Source: Buttiauxella sp. A111 (GTDB taxonomy: Bacteria; Pseudomonadota; Gammaproteobacteria; Enterobacterales; Enterobacteriaceae). From it: a DNA stretch of 64,000 bases. The DNA lies in the NCBI RefSeq assembly GCF_014189855.1, contig NZ_BJFN01000005.1:248001-312000 (forward strand), read 5' to 3'. Position 1 is the first letter of the stretch. Each line of letters begins with the position of its first letter. The position numbers and the translations under genes were made by a program. This document shows positions 1 to 8,212 of this stretch, piece after piece. Below the pieces are notes generated by a model, which saw only the letters and a program-made list of their open reading frames with translations, had not been told where the DNA came from and ran no database searches.

Positions 1-303
1 TACCGCCTGATGACGGTGCCAGTCGATATTAAACAGCGAGATAAACAGACCAGGCAGACCGAGAGTGACCAGCCACACGCCGTTAAACGCATTGAGCTGG
101 ATATTCTGGTGCCAGATTTGCGCCATTCCGCCAAAGCCCGTTAACGCATCGAAGCCCGCAATCAGGACAAGGACAGAGCTGATGGCACCGCCAAGCCCGG
201 CAATAAAACCGCTCACCGGTTTATTAAAAACTGTGATTCCTGCAAGCGTAGCGCTTAGCACAAAACCCATTAGCGCCCAATGAATCAGGATAAATGCACT
301 CAT
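1..303 (-). CDS. hycC: Formate hydrogenlyase membrane subunit HycC, N-terminal part
   Basis: This is the beginning of the large proton-pump-like (NuoL/MrpA-related) membrane subunit of formate hydrogenlyase; the gene runs off the left edge of the window. About 101 residues are visible, starting MSAFILIHW, with alternating hydrophobic stretches and the segment LGLPGLFISLFNIDWHRH, which closely resembles E. coli HycC. The ATG overlaps the hycB stop codon in an ATGA arrangement, which implies translational coupling. It belongs to the hycABC... operon transcribed leftward from the sigma-54 promoter near 1615. Confidence 0.93.
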   Translation of the reverse strand, partial: MSAFILIHWALMGFVLSATLAGITVFNKPVSGFIAGLGGAISSVLVLIAGFDALTGFGGMAQIWHQNIQLNAFNGVWLVTLGLPGLFISLFNIDWHRHQAV

Positions 304-905
304 TTTTTTACCTCAGGCTGGGTAAACAAGGTGAGATCGCCAAGCGTGGTGCTCAGGGTCAGTTCACGTTTGCGTTTGCTTGATTTGGCAATGTCGTTGT
401 TATCAACCACACGCAGTGCTTTGGTTGGACAGGTGCGGACACACGCCGGGCCAGCCTCATCAAAGCTGCACAGATCGCACTTCACGGCGATAGCGCGAAC
501 GCCTGGCACCCAGTCGAGCAGGGAACTGATACGTGCAGGAGCCGGAGGCGCAGGTGGCGCTTTCGGGCTATTGGCATTCGCAGGGATATGAATTGGGCGG
601 CTACCGGAGAATTCAATCGAGCCAAATGGGCAGGCGATGCCGCACAGTTTGCAGCTTACACACAGGCTTTCGTTGAGCTGTACCGCCCCGTCGATACGGG
701 TGATAGCGTTAACCGGACACACGCCTGCACACGGCGCATCTTCACAGTGATGGCACATTTGCGGGGCGGAATCATTAGCATCACGCATGACTTTCAGGCG
801 TGGCATGGATTGCAGGCCGTGCAGACGGTGCGTTTCGGAGCAAGCCGCCTCACAGGTATGGCAACCCATACAGAGTTTGGAGTCGGCGATTATAAAGCGA
901 TTCAC
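300..905 (-). CDS. hycB: Formate hydrogenlyase iron-sulfur subunit HycB
   Basis: This 201-residue ferredoxin-like electron-transfer subunit passes electrons from formate dehydrogenase H to hydrogenase 3. Four cysteine clusters typical of 4Fe-4S polyferredoxins are visible: CMGCHTCEAAC near residue 13, CHHCEDAPCAGVC near 52, CVSCKLCGIAC near 82, and CDLC...CVRTCP near 145. The start is a GTG preceded by an AGAGGAAC ribosome-binding site. The stop overlaps hycC. Length matches E. coli HycB (203 residues). An ERIC element begins about 20 bases upstream, inside the hycA-hycB gap. Confidence 0.96.
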   Translation of the reverse strand: MNRFIIADSKLCMGCHTCEAACSETHRLHGLQSMPRLKVMRDANDSAPQMCHHCEDAPCAGVCPVNAITRIDGAVQLNESLCVSCKLCGIACPFGSIEFSGSRPIHIPANANSPKAPPAPPAPARISSLLDWVPGVRAIAVKCDLCSFDEAGPACVRTCPTKALRVVDNNDIAKSSKRKRELTLSTTLGDLTLFTQPEVKK

Positions 906-924
906 CAGTTGTTCCTCTGTTGCT

Positions 925-1040
925 CGTCATACTTCGATTTACAGGTGTGTTGGCTGCACTCACTTGCCTCAGTCACTTACTTAAGTAAGCTCCTGGGGAC
1001 GCGTTCCTTTGCCGCCGTCCTGTAATTCGAATTATCTAGA
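925..1040. repeat. ERIC element (hycA-hycB gap)
   Basis: A diverged ERIC (enterobacterial repetitive intergenic consensus) copy. It contains the diagnostic centre CACTTACTTAAGTAAGCTCC followed by TGGGG, with flanks resembling GTCATACTTC on the left and AATTCGAATTAT on the right. It lies inside the hyc operon, between hycA and hycB, so it would be transcribed as a hairpin in the hyc message. Confidence 0.88.
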
Positions 1041-1059
1041 GCAACTCATCATTATCATC

Positions 1060-1109
1060 ATTTTTGACGAAACTGTGCCGATGGTTGTCGTTTCGACACT
1101 TTTCGACAC
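1060..1109. promoter_or_regulatory. Probable FhlA upstream activating site
   Basis: This stretch contains repeated TTTTGACGAAAC, TTGTCGTTTCGACA and TTTTCGACAC motifs. They share the GTTTCG/CGAAAC core with published FhlA boxes (CATTTCG...CGAAATG). E. coli has FhlA sites in the same hycA-hycB gap. Binding by FhlA is inferred from motif and location only. Confidence 0.6.
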
Positions 1110-1121
1110 TCCGCAGAGCCA

Positions 1122-1577
1122 TCAGGCCTGAGCGCTTTGCTGCAGTTGCCCCATCGACACAGGGGTGTCGCTGTGAACCGCGCTATACAGGTTTTCGTAG
1201 ACCGGACGAATTTTTTCGAGGTAATGCTCGAGAACATTCTCGCGGTTACGGTTGCTGATGCTGTTGTCTATGCGGCCTTCGTCATCAAGGATTGCTTTTG
1301 CAATCAATACTCTATCGTCGCCATTACGCTTCTCAACGTAGTACTCGATAGTGTGGCTGTTGAAGCCTTCTGCCAGGCTGACGTGAATGACGAAGTGGTC
1401 AAATAAGAAGAAGCGCAGTGAATCGTCAGGATTGCACCCGACTGCATGATGCAGTTTGGCTTTAGAAAGGGTGATCCCCTGAATCAAGCTATTGCAGTAT
1501 TGCTGCCACTGCGTGAGCAAGCGTTGGTGCTTGTCAGCAATGTATTCGGCTTTTTCACTCAGTTCCCAAATGTTCAT
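1122..1577 (-). CDS. hycA: Formate hydrogenlyase regulator HycA
   Basis: HycA is the 151-residue negative regulator that opposes FhlA-dependent activation of the formate regulon. The N-terminus MNIWELSEKAEYIADKHQR and the core GFNSHTIEYYVE are near-identical in pattern to E. coli HycA (153 residues). It is a small soluble protein with no membrane segment. It is the first gene of the hyc operon, directly downstream of the sigma-54 promoter at 1615-1629. The gap to hycB is enlarged by an ERIC element. Confidence 0.95.
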   Translation of the reverse strand: MNIWELSEKAEYIADKHQRLLTQWQQYCNSLIQGITLSKAKLHHAVGCNPDDSLRFFLFDHFVIHVSLAEGFNSHTIEYYVEKRNGDDRVLIAKAILDDEGRIDNSISNRNRENVLEHYLEKIRPVYENLYSAVHSDTPVSMGQLQQSAQA

Positions 1578-1614
1578 TATTAGTTCACTCTGTTTTTGCT
1601 GTTGCAGCTACAGA

Positions 1615-1629
1615 GCACGTTTCGTGCCA
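1615..1629 (-). promoter_or_regulatory. Sigma-54 promoter for hycABC...
   Basis: Read on the minus strand, TTGGCACGAAACGTGCT places GG and GC exactly ten bases apart, the -24/-12 signature of RpoN promoters. Transcription would start near 1603, about 26 bases before hycA. This agrees with FhlA/sigma-54 control of the hyc operon in E. coli. Confidence 0.88.
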
Positions 1630-1698
1630 ATATTGTATTTAGTTGAAATTATTGGTTTTTGTATTGCTAGCTTGCAAATAGCCACAGGAATGACATGT

Positions 1699-1717
1699 CA
1701 TTTCGTCATGTTTGACG
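1699..1717. promoter_or_regulatory. Candidate FhlA box between hycA and hypA
   Basis: The sequence CATTTCGTCATGTTTGACG contains a full CATTTCGT half site and a degraded second half. It lies about 70 bases upstream of the hyc promoter and 120 upstream of the hyp promoter, as expected for an enhancer serving the divergent operons. FhlA is the expected ligand; binding is inferred. Confidence 0.55.
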
Positions 1718-1740
1718 GGGAGTGACATTTGGCATTGGAC

Positions 1741-1830
1741 GCCCTCACCCCCTCATCCCGACCTTCTCCCCAGGGAGAAGGAGAAACCGGACAATTCCCT
1801 CTCCTGGGGGAGAGGGTTAGGGTGAGGGCA
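1741..1830. repeat. GC-rich palindromic intergenic repeat, copy 1
   Basis: A 90-base element starts GCCCTCACCCC and ends GGTTAGGGTGAGGGC, so its ends are inverted repeats. CTTCTCCC/GGGAGAAG and CCCTCTCC/GGGGAGAGGG stems lie inside. Related copies occur at 5542-5593 and 49638-49795. The element ends only five bases before the sigma-54 hyp promoter. Confidence 0.8.
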
Positions 1831-1834
1831 GTTT

Positions 1835-1850
1835 TGGCACCATCCTTGCA
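1835..1850 (+). promoter_or_regulatory. Sigma-54 promoter for hypABCDE
   Basis: TTGGCACCATCCTTGCA has GG and GC ten bases apart, matching the -24/-12 consensus TGGCAC-N5-TTGC. Transcription would begin near 1861, nineteen bases before the hypA ATG, and the GGAGG ribosome-binding site lies in that leader. Confidence 0.9.
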
Positions 1851-1879
1851 TTACCTCCACCAGATACCCCGGAGGCAAC

Positions 1880-2239
1880 ATGCACGAAATCACCCTCTGC
1901 CAACGCGCACTGGAACTCATTGAAGCTCAAGCCCGCCAACATGGCGCGACACGCGTCACCGCCGTCTGGCTGGAAGTCGGCGCTTTCTCATGCGTTGAGC
2001 AAAGCGCGCTGGAGTTTTGTTTCGAATTAGTGTGCCGCGACACCCTCGCTGAAGGCTGCCAGCTTCATATCCATCAACAAGAAGCGGAATGCTGGTGCTA
2101 CGACTGCCAGCAGCACATCACCTTGTTAACGCAGTTGGTTCGGCGTTGTCCGTCGTGCGAGGGCAGCAATTTACGCATCGTTGCAGATGATGGCGTGCAG
2201 ATTAAGCGTCTGGAAGTAGAGGAGACAAATCATGTGTAG
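1880..2239 (+). CDS. hypA: Hydrogenase nickel-incorporation protein HypA
   Basis: HypA is the cytoplasmic nickel chaperone that acts with HypB to load nickel into the hydrogenase-3 large subunit. The protein has 119 residues. The N-terminal MHE nickel ligands are intact. The zinc site is visible as CWCYDC near residue 73 and CPSC near 92. The start has a CCGGAGGC ribosome-binding site. Its stop overlaps the start of hypB by 8 bases. It is the first gene of the FhlA-controlled hyp operon. Confidence 0.96.
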   Translation: MHEITLCQRALELIEAQARQHGATRVTAVWLEVGAFSCVEQSALEFCFELVCRDTLAEGCQLHIHQQEAECWCYDCQQHITLLTQLVRRCPSCEGSNLRIVADDGVQIKRLEVEETNHV

Positions 2240-3095
2240 TACTTGTGGTTGCGCTGAAGGCAACTTGTATATAGAAGGCGACGAGCGTAATCCGCACTCC
2301 GGTTTTCGCAGCGCACCTTTCGCGCCAGCCGCGCGGGCTTTAACGCCAATCACAGGCGTTAAATTTGCCCCAACCGCTGATGAGCAGGGCGACCTGCATT
2401 ATGGCCACGGTGCCGCTGGCACCCATGCGCCGGGCATGACTCAGCGCCGCATGTTAGAAATCGAACTCAACGTGCTGGATAAAAACAACCAACTGGCGGT
2501 TTACAACCGTGAGCAGTTTGCCAAACAGCAGCAACTGGTGCTGAACCTGGTTTCAAGCCCGGGCTCTGGTAAAACCACCTTGCTGACCGAAAGCTTAAAA
2601 CGCCTGCACGGTAAAGTGCCTTGCGCGGTGATTGAAGGCGATCAGCAAACTGTGAACGATGCCGCGCGCATTCGTGCCACGGGAACGCCCGCAATTCAGG
2701 TGAACACCGGTAAAGGCTGCCACCTCGATGCGCAGATGATCCGTGATGCCATGCAGCGCCTGCCGCTTGAGCGCAACGGCATTCTGTTTATCGAAAACGT
2801 CGGCAACCTGGTGTGCCCGGCGAGTTTTGACCTTGGCGAACGCCATAAAGTCGCCGTGCTTTCCGTGACGGAAGGTGAAGACAAGCCGCTGAAGTACCCA
2901 CATATGTTTGCCGCCTCCTCGCTTATGCTGCTGAATAAAATCGACCTGCTGCCGTATTTGCAGTTCGATGTCGATAAGTGCCTTGATTACGCACGCCAGG
3001 TGAACCCGAATATCGAAATCCTGTTGGTTTCCGCAACAAGCGGTGAAGGCATGGATGAATGGCTGAACTGGCTGGAGACGCAGCGATGTGCATAG
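2232..3095 (+). CDS. hypB: Hydrogenase nickel-incorporation GTPase HypB
   Basis: HypB is a GTPase needed for nickel delivery to hydrogenases. The 287-residue protein begins MCSTCGC, the high-affinity N-terminal nickel site. A variable linker follows, then the P-loop [11 protein letters not shown] near residue 103 and the metal-binding G-domain cysteine GCHLDAQM. The NKIDLLPY guanine-specificity motif is near residue 236. It overlaps hypA upstream and hypC downstream, consistent with a translationally coupled operon. Confidence 0.96.
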   Translation: MCSTCGCAEGNLYIEGDERNPHSGFRSAPFAPAARALTPITGVKFAPTADEQGDLHYGHGAAGTHAPGMTQRRMLEIELNVLDKNNQLAVYNREQFAKQQQLVLNLVSSPGSGKTTLLTESLKRLHGKVPCAVIEGDQQTVNDAARIRATGTPAIQVNTGKGCHLDAQMIRDAMQRLPLERNGILFIENVGNLVCPASFDLGERHKVAVLSVTEGEDKPLKYPHMFAASSLMLLNKIDLLPYLQFDVDKCLDYARQVNPNIEILLVSATSGEGMDEWLNWLETQRCA

Positions 3096-3346
3096 GCATT
3101 CCCGGTCAAATCGTTGAGCGCCTGGCAGACGGCAGCGCCAAAGTGGATGTGTGCGGTATCAAGCGTGACGTTAACCTGATGCTGGTCGGCGATGCGCAAA
3201 TCGGCCAATGGGTCCTGGTTCACGTCGGTTTTGCGATGGCGATTATTGATGAAGCCGAAGCCCGAGACACCTTAGACGCGTTGCAAAACATGTTTGAAGT
3301 GGAACCCGATGTCGGCGGCTTGCTGTTTGGGGAAGAGCGCAGATGA
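3086..3346 (+). CDS. hypC: Hydrogenase maturation chaperone HypC
   Basis: HypC is a small chaperone (86 residues) that works with HypD to assemble the Fe(CN)2CO group. The defining N-terminus MCIGIPGQI with the essential Cys2 fixes the start at this ATG, which overlaps the end of hypB by 10 bases. The reading frame is open further upstream, but that extension has no family support. The hypC stop overlaps the hypD start (ATGATG). Confidence 0.96.
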   Translation: MCIGIPGQIVERLADGSAKVDVCGIKRDVNLMLVGDAQIGQWVLVHVGFAMAIIDEAEARDTLDALQNMFEVEPDVGGLLFGEERR

Positions 3347-4467
3347 TGCACTTTGTTGATGAATACCGCGCGCCGGAAAAAGTGATGCAGCTGATAGATG
3401 TGCTGCGTGAACGAGCGCAGAAGCTGACTTACACCGCACAGCATCCGCTGCGGATTATGGAAGTGTGCGGCGGCCATACCCATGCCATCTTTAAGTTTGG
3501 CCTCGACCAATTGCTGCCGGAAAATATCGAGTTTATCCACGGCCCTGGCTGCCCGGTTTGCGTGCTGCCGATGGGGCGCATTGATACCTGTATTGAAATC
3601 GCCAGCCATCCCGAAGTGATTTTTTGCACCTTTGGCGATGCGATGCGCGTGCCGGGGAAAAATGGCTCGTTGATGCAGGCGAAAGCACGTGGCGCGGATG
3701 TGCGCGTGGTTTACTCGCCTATGGACGCGCTGGCTTTAGCGAGCCAGAACCCGGGCCGCAAAGTGGTGTTCTTCGGCCTCGGTTTTGAAACCACCATGCC
3801 GACAACCGCCATTACGCTGCAACAAGCCAAAGCGCAGGGCATTAACAATTTCTACTTCTTCTGCCAGCACATTACGCTGATCCCAACGCTGCGCAGTTTG
3901 CTAGAGCAGCCCGACAACGGCATTGATGCTTTCCTGGCGCCCGGCCATGTCAGCATGGTGATTGGCACCGAAGCGTATAATTTTATTGCGACACAACATC
4001 AACGCCCGCTAGTGGTGGCAGGTTTTGAACCGCTGGATTTATTGCAGGGCGTAGTGATGCTGGTGGAACAAAAAATCCATCAGCACAGTGCCGTGGAAAA
4101 TCAGTACAAACGCGTGGTGCCGGATGCCGGTAATAATCTTGCTCAGCAGGCGATTGCCGAGGTGTTTACCGTGCGCGGTGATGCCGAATGGCGCGGGCTT
4201 GGCACCATCAGTGATTCCGGCGTTCAACTTACCGAAGGCTACCGTCAGTTTGATGCCGAAGACCATTTCAAACCCGCACCGCAACAGGTGTATGACGACC
4301 CGTTAGCACGCTGCGGCGACGTGCTTACCGGGCGTTGCAAACCGCATCAGTGCCCGATGTTTGGCAAAACCTGCAATCCGCAAAATGCTTTTGGCGCATT
4401 GATGGTCTCGTCCGAAGGGGCATGTGCCGCCTGGTATCAATATCGCGGTCAGGAGAGCGAAGCATGA
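3343..4467 (+). CDS. hypD: Hydrogenase maturation protein HypD
   Basis: HypD is the scaffold iron-sulfur protein on which the Fe(CN)2CO moiety of NiFe hydrogenase is built. It has 374 residues. The conserved CGGHTH motif is near residue 42 and [10 protein letters not shown] near 67. The C-terminal cysteine cluster [15 protein letters not shown]...CNPQ binds the 4Fe-4S cluster. Two adjacent ATGs are possible starts; E. coli corresponds to the second. Its end overlaps hypE by 4 bases. Confidence 0.96.
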   Translation: MMHFVDEYRAPEKVMQLIDVLRERAQKLTYTAQHPLRIMEVCGGHTHAIFKFGLDQLLPENIEFIHGPGCPVCVLPMGRIDTCIEIASHPEVIFCTFGDAMRVPGKNGSLMQAKARGADVRVVYSPMDALALASQNPGRKVVFFGLGFETTMPTTAITLQQAKAQGINNFYFFCQHITLIPTLRSLLEQPDNGIDAFLAPGHVSMVIGTEAYNFIATQHQRPLVVAGFEPLDLLQGVVMLVEQKIHQHSAVENQYKRVVPDAGNNLAQQAIAEVFTVRGDAEWRGLGTISDSGVQLTEGYRQFDAEDHFKPAPQQVYDDPLARCGDVLTGRCKPHQCPMFGKTCNPQNAFGALMVSSEGACAAWYQYRGQESEA

Positions 4468-5474
4468 AAACGATTGAATTAGCCCACGGCAGTGGCGGCC
4501 AGGCAATGCAAAAGTTGGTAGCTGACTTGTTTGTGCAAGCGTTTGATAATCCCTGGCTTGCAGAGCAGGAAGATCAGGCGCGTTTGCCGCTGGCTGAACT
4601 CACCGCCCACGGCGACCGCTTAGCGTTTTCGACCGATAGCTACGTCATTGACCCGCTATTTTTCCCTGGCGGCGATATTGGCAAGCTCGCCATTTGTGGC
4701 ACGGCGAACGACGTTGCGGTTAGCGGCGCGACTCCGCGCTGGTTGTCCTGCGGATTCATCCTTGAAGAAGGTCTGCCACTTGAAACATTAGAACGCGTCG
4801 TCACCAGCATGGCGGTGACCGCAAAAGCTGCGGGGATTGCGGTTGTGACCGGCGATACCAAAGTGGTGCAGCGTGGAGCGGCGGATAAACTGTTTATCAA
4901 TACCGCCGGTATAGGCGCGATTCCGGCGGGGTTGGGCTGGGGCGCGCAGCGTATTGGCGCAGGTGATGTACTGATCGTCAGCGGAACGCTGGGTGACCAC
5001 GGCGCGACTATCCTTAACCTGCGGGAATCGCTGGGTCTGGAAGGCGCGCTGGAAAGTGACTGCGCGGTACTGGCTCCGTTAATCGCGCCATTGCTGAAGA
5101 TTGCAGGCGTCAAAGCGTTGCGTGATGCGACTCGCGGCGGCGTGAATGCGGTGCTGCATGAGTTTGCGGCATCGAGCGGCTGCGGAATGGAAGTGACTGA
5201 AAGCCAATTGCCAATGAATCCGGCGGTGCGTGGCGTGTGTGAGTTGCTGGGTCTCGATGCGCTGAATTTTGCCAACGAAGGTAAGTTGGTGATTGCGGTA
5301 CAGCGTGACGCGGCCGATGCGGTGCTTGCCGCGTTGCAGTCGCATCCTTTAGGCAAGAATGCCGCGATTATTGGTGATGTTGTCGAACGCAAAGGTGTGC
5401 GGGTCGCCGGACTTTACGGCGTAAAACGTTCGTTAGATTTACCCCATTCTGAGCCGCTACCACGGATTTGTTGA
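4464..5474 (+). CDS. hypE: Carbamoyl-dehydratase HypE
   Basis: HypE dehydrates the carbamoylated C-terminal cysteine to a thiocyanate, the source of the cyanide ligands. The 336-residue PurM/ThiL-like protein begins [15 protein letters not shown] and ends in the required PRIC tetrapeptide with the acceptor cysteine. The chosen ATG overlaps the hypD stop and gives the E. coli length exactly; an in-frame upstream extension lies inside hypD and is rejected. Last gene of the hypABCDE run; fhlA follows after 148 bases. Confidence 0.96.
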   Translation: MKTIELAHGSGGQAMQKLVADLFVQAFDNPWLAEQEDQARLPLAELTAHGDRLAFSTDSYVIDPLFFPGGDIGKLAICGTANDVAVSGATPRWLSCGFILEEGLPLETLERVVTSMAVTAKAAGIAVVTGDTKVVQRGAADKLFINTAGIGAIPAGLGWGAQRIGAGDVLIVSGTLGDHGATILNLRESLGLEGALESDCAVLAPLIAPLLKIAGVKALRDATRGGVNAVLHEFAASSGCGMEVTESQLPMNPAVRGVCELLGLDALNFANEGKLVIAVQRDAADAVLAALQSHPLGKNAAIIGDVVERKGVRVAGLYGVKRSLDLPHSEPLPRIC

Positions 5475-5541
5475 CCTGAGCCAGGAACGATTTGACGCGC
5501 CCGAGCTACACTTAAGCGCAATTTATATGACAAATGTCATC

Positions 5542-5593
5542 GGGGCCCTCTCCCCAACCTTCTCCCTCAAGAGAGAGGGAGAAAAACGGGCCC
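5542..5593. repeat. GC-rich palindromic intergenic repeat, copy 2
   Basis: A shorter relative of the element at 1741-1830, bounded by GGGGCCC and CGGGCCC with an internal TTCTCCCTC...GAGGGAGAA stem. It occupies the hypE-fhlA gap and could act as a terminator or message stabiliser. Function is not evident. Confidence 0.7.
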
Positions 5594-5622
5594 TTTAGCC
5601 ATCATCTTTCTGGATAAGCAAC

Positions 5623-7707
5623 ATGCCATACACACCGATGAGTGATCTCGGGCAGCAGGGGCTGTTTGATATAACGCGTACCCTGTTGCAGCAACCTGAT
5701 CTTCCGGCACTTGCTCACTGCCTGACACAAATGGCAAAACAGAGCGCGCTCGCGGACAGAGTGAATATTCTGCTTTACCATCCATTGCATCAGCGTGTGG
5801 CCTTTTATGGCAGGGATCAACACGGTAAAGAACTGCATTACGAAGATGAAATGGTGCTGGCAAATGGGCCAGTGCGGCGCGTGCTTTCACGCCCGGAAGC
5901 GCTGTTGTGTTCCCAGGAAGAGTTCAACGACACCTGGCCGCAGGTGATGAACCTTGAGCTGTATGCGCCTTTTGGCCGCTACTGCCTGTTGCCAATGGCG
6001 GCAGAGGGGAAAATCCTTGGCGGCTGCGAGTTTATTCGCAATAACGATGTCATCTGGACGGACAAAGAGCTCAATCGCCTGCATACGCTGGCGCAAATTG
6101 TCGGGCTGGTGGCCGAGCAAATTCAAAGCCGCATCGACTCAAACCTCGGTTATCAACAGCTGTGCCGCGAACGTGACGACTTCCGTATCCTGGTGGCGGT
6201 GACGAATGCAGTGCTTTCTAAGCTCGATCTCGATGAACTGATAAGTGAAGTGGCTCGAGAAATTCACCACTATTTTTCCATCGACTCCATCAGTATTGTC
6301 CTGCGTAGCAACCGCAAAGAAAGACTGACCATCTATTCCACCCACTTTGTGGATGAGCAGTCGCCCATCCACGATCAGAGTGATGTCGCCCTGATGGGAA
6401 CGCTTTCCGAGCGCGTCTTCAAAAGTGGTGAAATGTTGCTGCTCAATCTCCATCATGGTGACCAACTTGCGCCGTATGAGCGCATGCTGTTTGAAATGTG
6501 GGGCAACCAAATCCAGACTTTGTGCCTGCTGCCGCTCACGTTTGGCAACAACATGCTCGGCGTGTTGAAACTGGCGCAATGCGAGGCGGGAGTCTTTACT
6601 CCGCAAAATCTCAAGCTGCTGCGCCAGATTGCTGAGCGTATCGCTATCGCGGTGGATAACGCGCTGGCGTATCAGGAAATCAATCGCTTAAAAGAGAATC
6701 TCGTCGACGAAAACCTCTACCTCACCGAGCAAATCAATAATGTCGCCAGTGATTTTGGCGAGATTATTGGCCGCAGCGACGTGATGTCGAACGTGCTCAA
6801 GCAAGTCGATATGGTGGCAAAAAGCGACAGTACGGTGCTGATCCTCGGTGAAACTGGCACCGGTAAAGAACTGATTGCACGGGCGATTCATAACCTGAGC
6901 GAACGTAATAGCCGCCGGATGGTGAAAATAAACTGTGCCGCGATGCCTGCAGGATTGCTGGAAAGTGACCTGTTCGGCCACGAACGCGGTGCGTTTACTG
7001 GCGCCAATACCCAGCGTATCGGGCGGTTTGAGCTTGCGGACAAAAGCTCGATGTTTCTTGATGAAGTCGGCGATATGCCACTGGAGCTGCAACCTAAACT
7101 GTTACGCGTGCTACAAGAGCAAGAATTTGAGCGGCTCGGCAGCAACAAAGTACAGCAGGTGGATGTGCGCTTAATTGCGGCGACCAACCGCAATCTTAAA
7201 GAGATGGTGGCCGAGCGTGAGTTTCGTAGCGACCTCTATTATCGCCTGAACGTGTTCCCAATCATGCTGCCACCGCTGCGTGAGCGCCCGGAAGACATTC
7301 CGTTGCTGGTGAAATCCTTCACCTTTAAAATCGCCCATCGCATGAACCGCAACATTGACAGTATTCCGGCGGAAACCTTGCGCGCGCTAAGCCGTATGGA
7401 CTGGCCGGGTAACGTACGTGAGCTGGAAAATGTGATTGAACGTGCGGTGCTGCTTACGCGTGGCAATGTGCTGCATCTTTCTTTGCCAGAAATGGACTAT
7501 CACCGGGCGGAAGAAAAAGCGCTGCCAGCTATGGTGAGTGAGGAAATTCGTGAAGGGGAAGATGAAGCGCAGAGAATTTTGCGTGTGCTGAAAGAAACCA
7601 ACGGGGTGGTCGCCGGCCCGCGTGGTGCGGCGCAGCGGCTCGGACTCAAGCGCACGACGTTGCTTTCACGGATGAAACGTTTGGGGATTGATAAAGAGGG
7701 GATTTAG
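5623..7707 (+). CDS. fhlA: Formate hydrogenlyase transcriptional activator FhlA
   Basis: FhlA is the formate-sensing enhancer-binding protein that activates sigma-54 promoters of the formate regulon. The 694-residue protein begins MPYTPMSDLGQQGLFDITRT. Two N-terminal GAF-type sensor domains span roughly residues 20-180 and 200-350. An AAA+ domain follows with Walker A GETGTGKE near 409, the sigma-54 contact loop GAFTGA near 456, and Walker B MFLDEVGD near 476. A Fis-type HTH forms the C-terminus (RLGLKRTTLLSRMKRLGI). Length is close to the E. coli protein (692). Its target promoters are at 1615 and 1835. Confidence 0.96.
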   Translation: MPYTPMSDLGQQGLFDITRTLLQQPDLPALAHCLTQMAKQSALADRVNILLYHPLHQRVAFYGRDQHGKELHYEDEMVLANGPVRRVLSRPEALLCSQEEFNDTWPQVMNLELYAPFGRYCLLPMAAEGKILGGCEFIRNNDVIWTDKELNRLHTLAQIVGLVAEQIQSRIDSNLGYQQLCRERDDFRILVAVTNAVLSKLDLDELISEVAREIHHYFSIDSISIVLRSNRKERLTIYSTHFVDEQSPIHDQSDVALMGTLSERVFKSGEMLLLNLHHGDQLAPYERMLFEMWGNQIQTLCLLPLTFGNNMLGVLKLAQCEAGVFTPQNLKLLRQIAERIAIAVDNALAYQEINRLKENLVDENLYLTEQINNVASDFGEIIGRSDVMSNVLKQVDMVAKSDSTVLILGETGTGKELIARAIHNLSERNSRRMVKINCAAMPAGLLESDLFGHERGAFTGANTQRIGRFELADKSSMFLDEVGDMPLELQPKLLRVLQEQEFERLGSNKVQQVDVRLIAATNRNLKEMVAEREFRSDLYYRLNVFPIMLPPLRERPEDIPLLVKSFTFKIAHRMNRNIDSIPAETLRALSRMDWPGNVRELENVIERAVLLTRGNVLHLSLPEMDYHRAEEKALPAMVSEEIREGEDEAQRILRVLKETNGVVAGPRGAAQRLGLKRTTLLSRMKRLGIDKEGI

Positions 7708-7754
7708 TTTGAAACTAGCTTTAGTCCACTCTTTTTATCAGGTAAACATCAATC

Positions 7755-8102
7755 ATGGCTCTGATCCCGAAAAACTACACGCGGCTGGAAAGCGGCTACC
7801 GTGAAAAAGCGTTAAAAATCTATCCGTGGGTATGCGGGCGTTGTTCACGTGAGTTTGTGTATTCAAACCTGCGTGAGCTGACGGTTCACCATATCGACCA
7901 CGACCACACCAATAACCCGGAAGATGGCAGTAACTGGGAGCTGTTGTGCCTGTATTGCCATGACCACGAGCACTCGAAGTACACCGAAGCTGACCAATAT
8001 GGCACGACCGTAGTGGCTGGTGAGGACGCGCAAAAAGATGTCGGCGAGGCGACCTATAATCCGTTTGCGGATTTAAAGTCGATGTTGAACAAGAAGAAGT
8101 AG
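7755..8102 (+). CDS. yajD: HNH nuclease family protein YajD
   Basis: YajD is a small (115-residue) HNH-domain protein of unknown physiological role. The zinc-binding CGRC near residue 27, the HHIDHDHTNNP catalytic segment near 47 and the CLYCHDHEH motif near 70 are all visible. The sequence is near-identical to E. coli YajD over its full length. A CAGGTAA ribosome-binding site precedes the ATG, and a strong terminator follows directly. In E. coli yajD is not next to fhlA, so this adjacency marks a rearrangement. Confidence 0.95.
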   Translation: MALIPKNYTRLESGYREKALKIYPWVCGRCSREFVYSNLRELTVHHIDHDHTNNPEDGSNWELLCLYCHDHEHSKYTEADQYGTTVVAGEDAQKDVGEATYNPFADLKSMLNKKK

Positions 8103-8109
8103 TTATCTG

Positions 8110-8139
8110 GAGGGCAATGTAAACGTTGCCCTCTTTTTT
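8110..8139 (+). terminator. Intrinsic terminator of yajD
   Basis: Perfect 8-bp stem GAGGGCAA/TTGCCCTC with an 8-base loop, followed by six T residues, starting seven bases after the yajD stop. Confidence 0.92.
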
Positions 8140-8212
8140 AGTTTCCGCCTGATTTCCCATCCCTTGCTGTCTTCGCCAGTCGTTCCGCCAACCCCTCTGC
8201 AAATCGCCACAT
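8138..8212 (-). CDS. Possible 24-residue small protein, unrecognised
   Basis: On the minus strand an ATG is preceded by a very good ribosome-binding site, GCAGGAGGAGATT. It opens a 24-codon frame with an amphipathic, charged helix-like peptide (MWRFAEGLAERLAKTARDGK, then SGGN). It ends in the T-tract of the yajD terminator. No family is recognised. The strong Shine-Dalgarno and plausible codon use are the only support; the alternative is a decayed gene remnant. Confidence 0.3.
   Translation of the reverse strand: MWRFAEGLAERLAKTARDGKSGGN

Noticed and set aside
4640-5392. 250-codon minus-strand open frame
   Set aside because: Antisense to hypE, with serine/proline-rich low-complexity content typical of a shadow frame.
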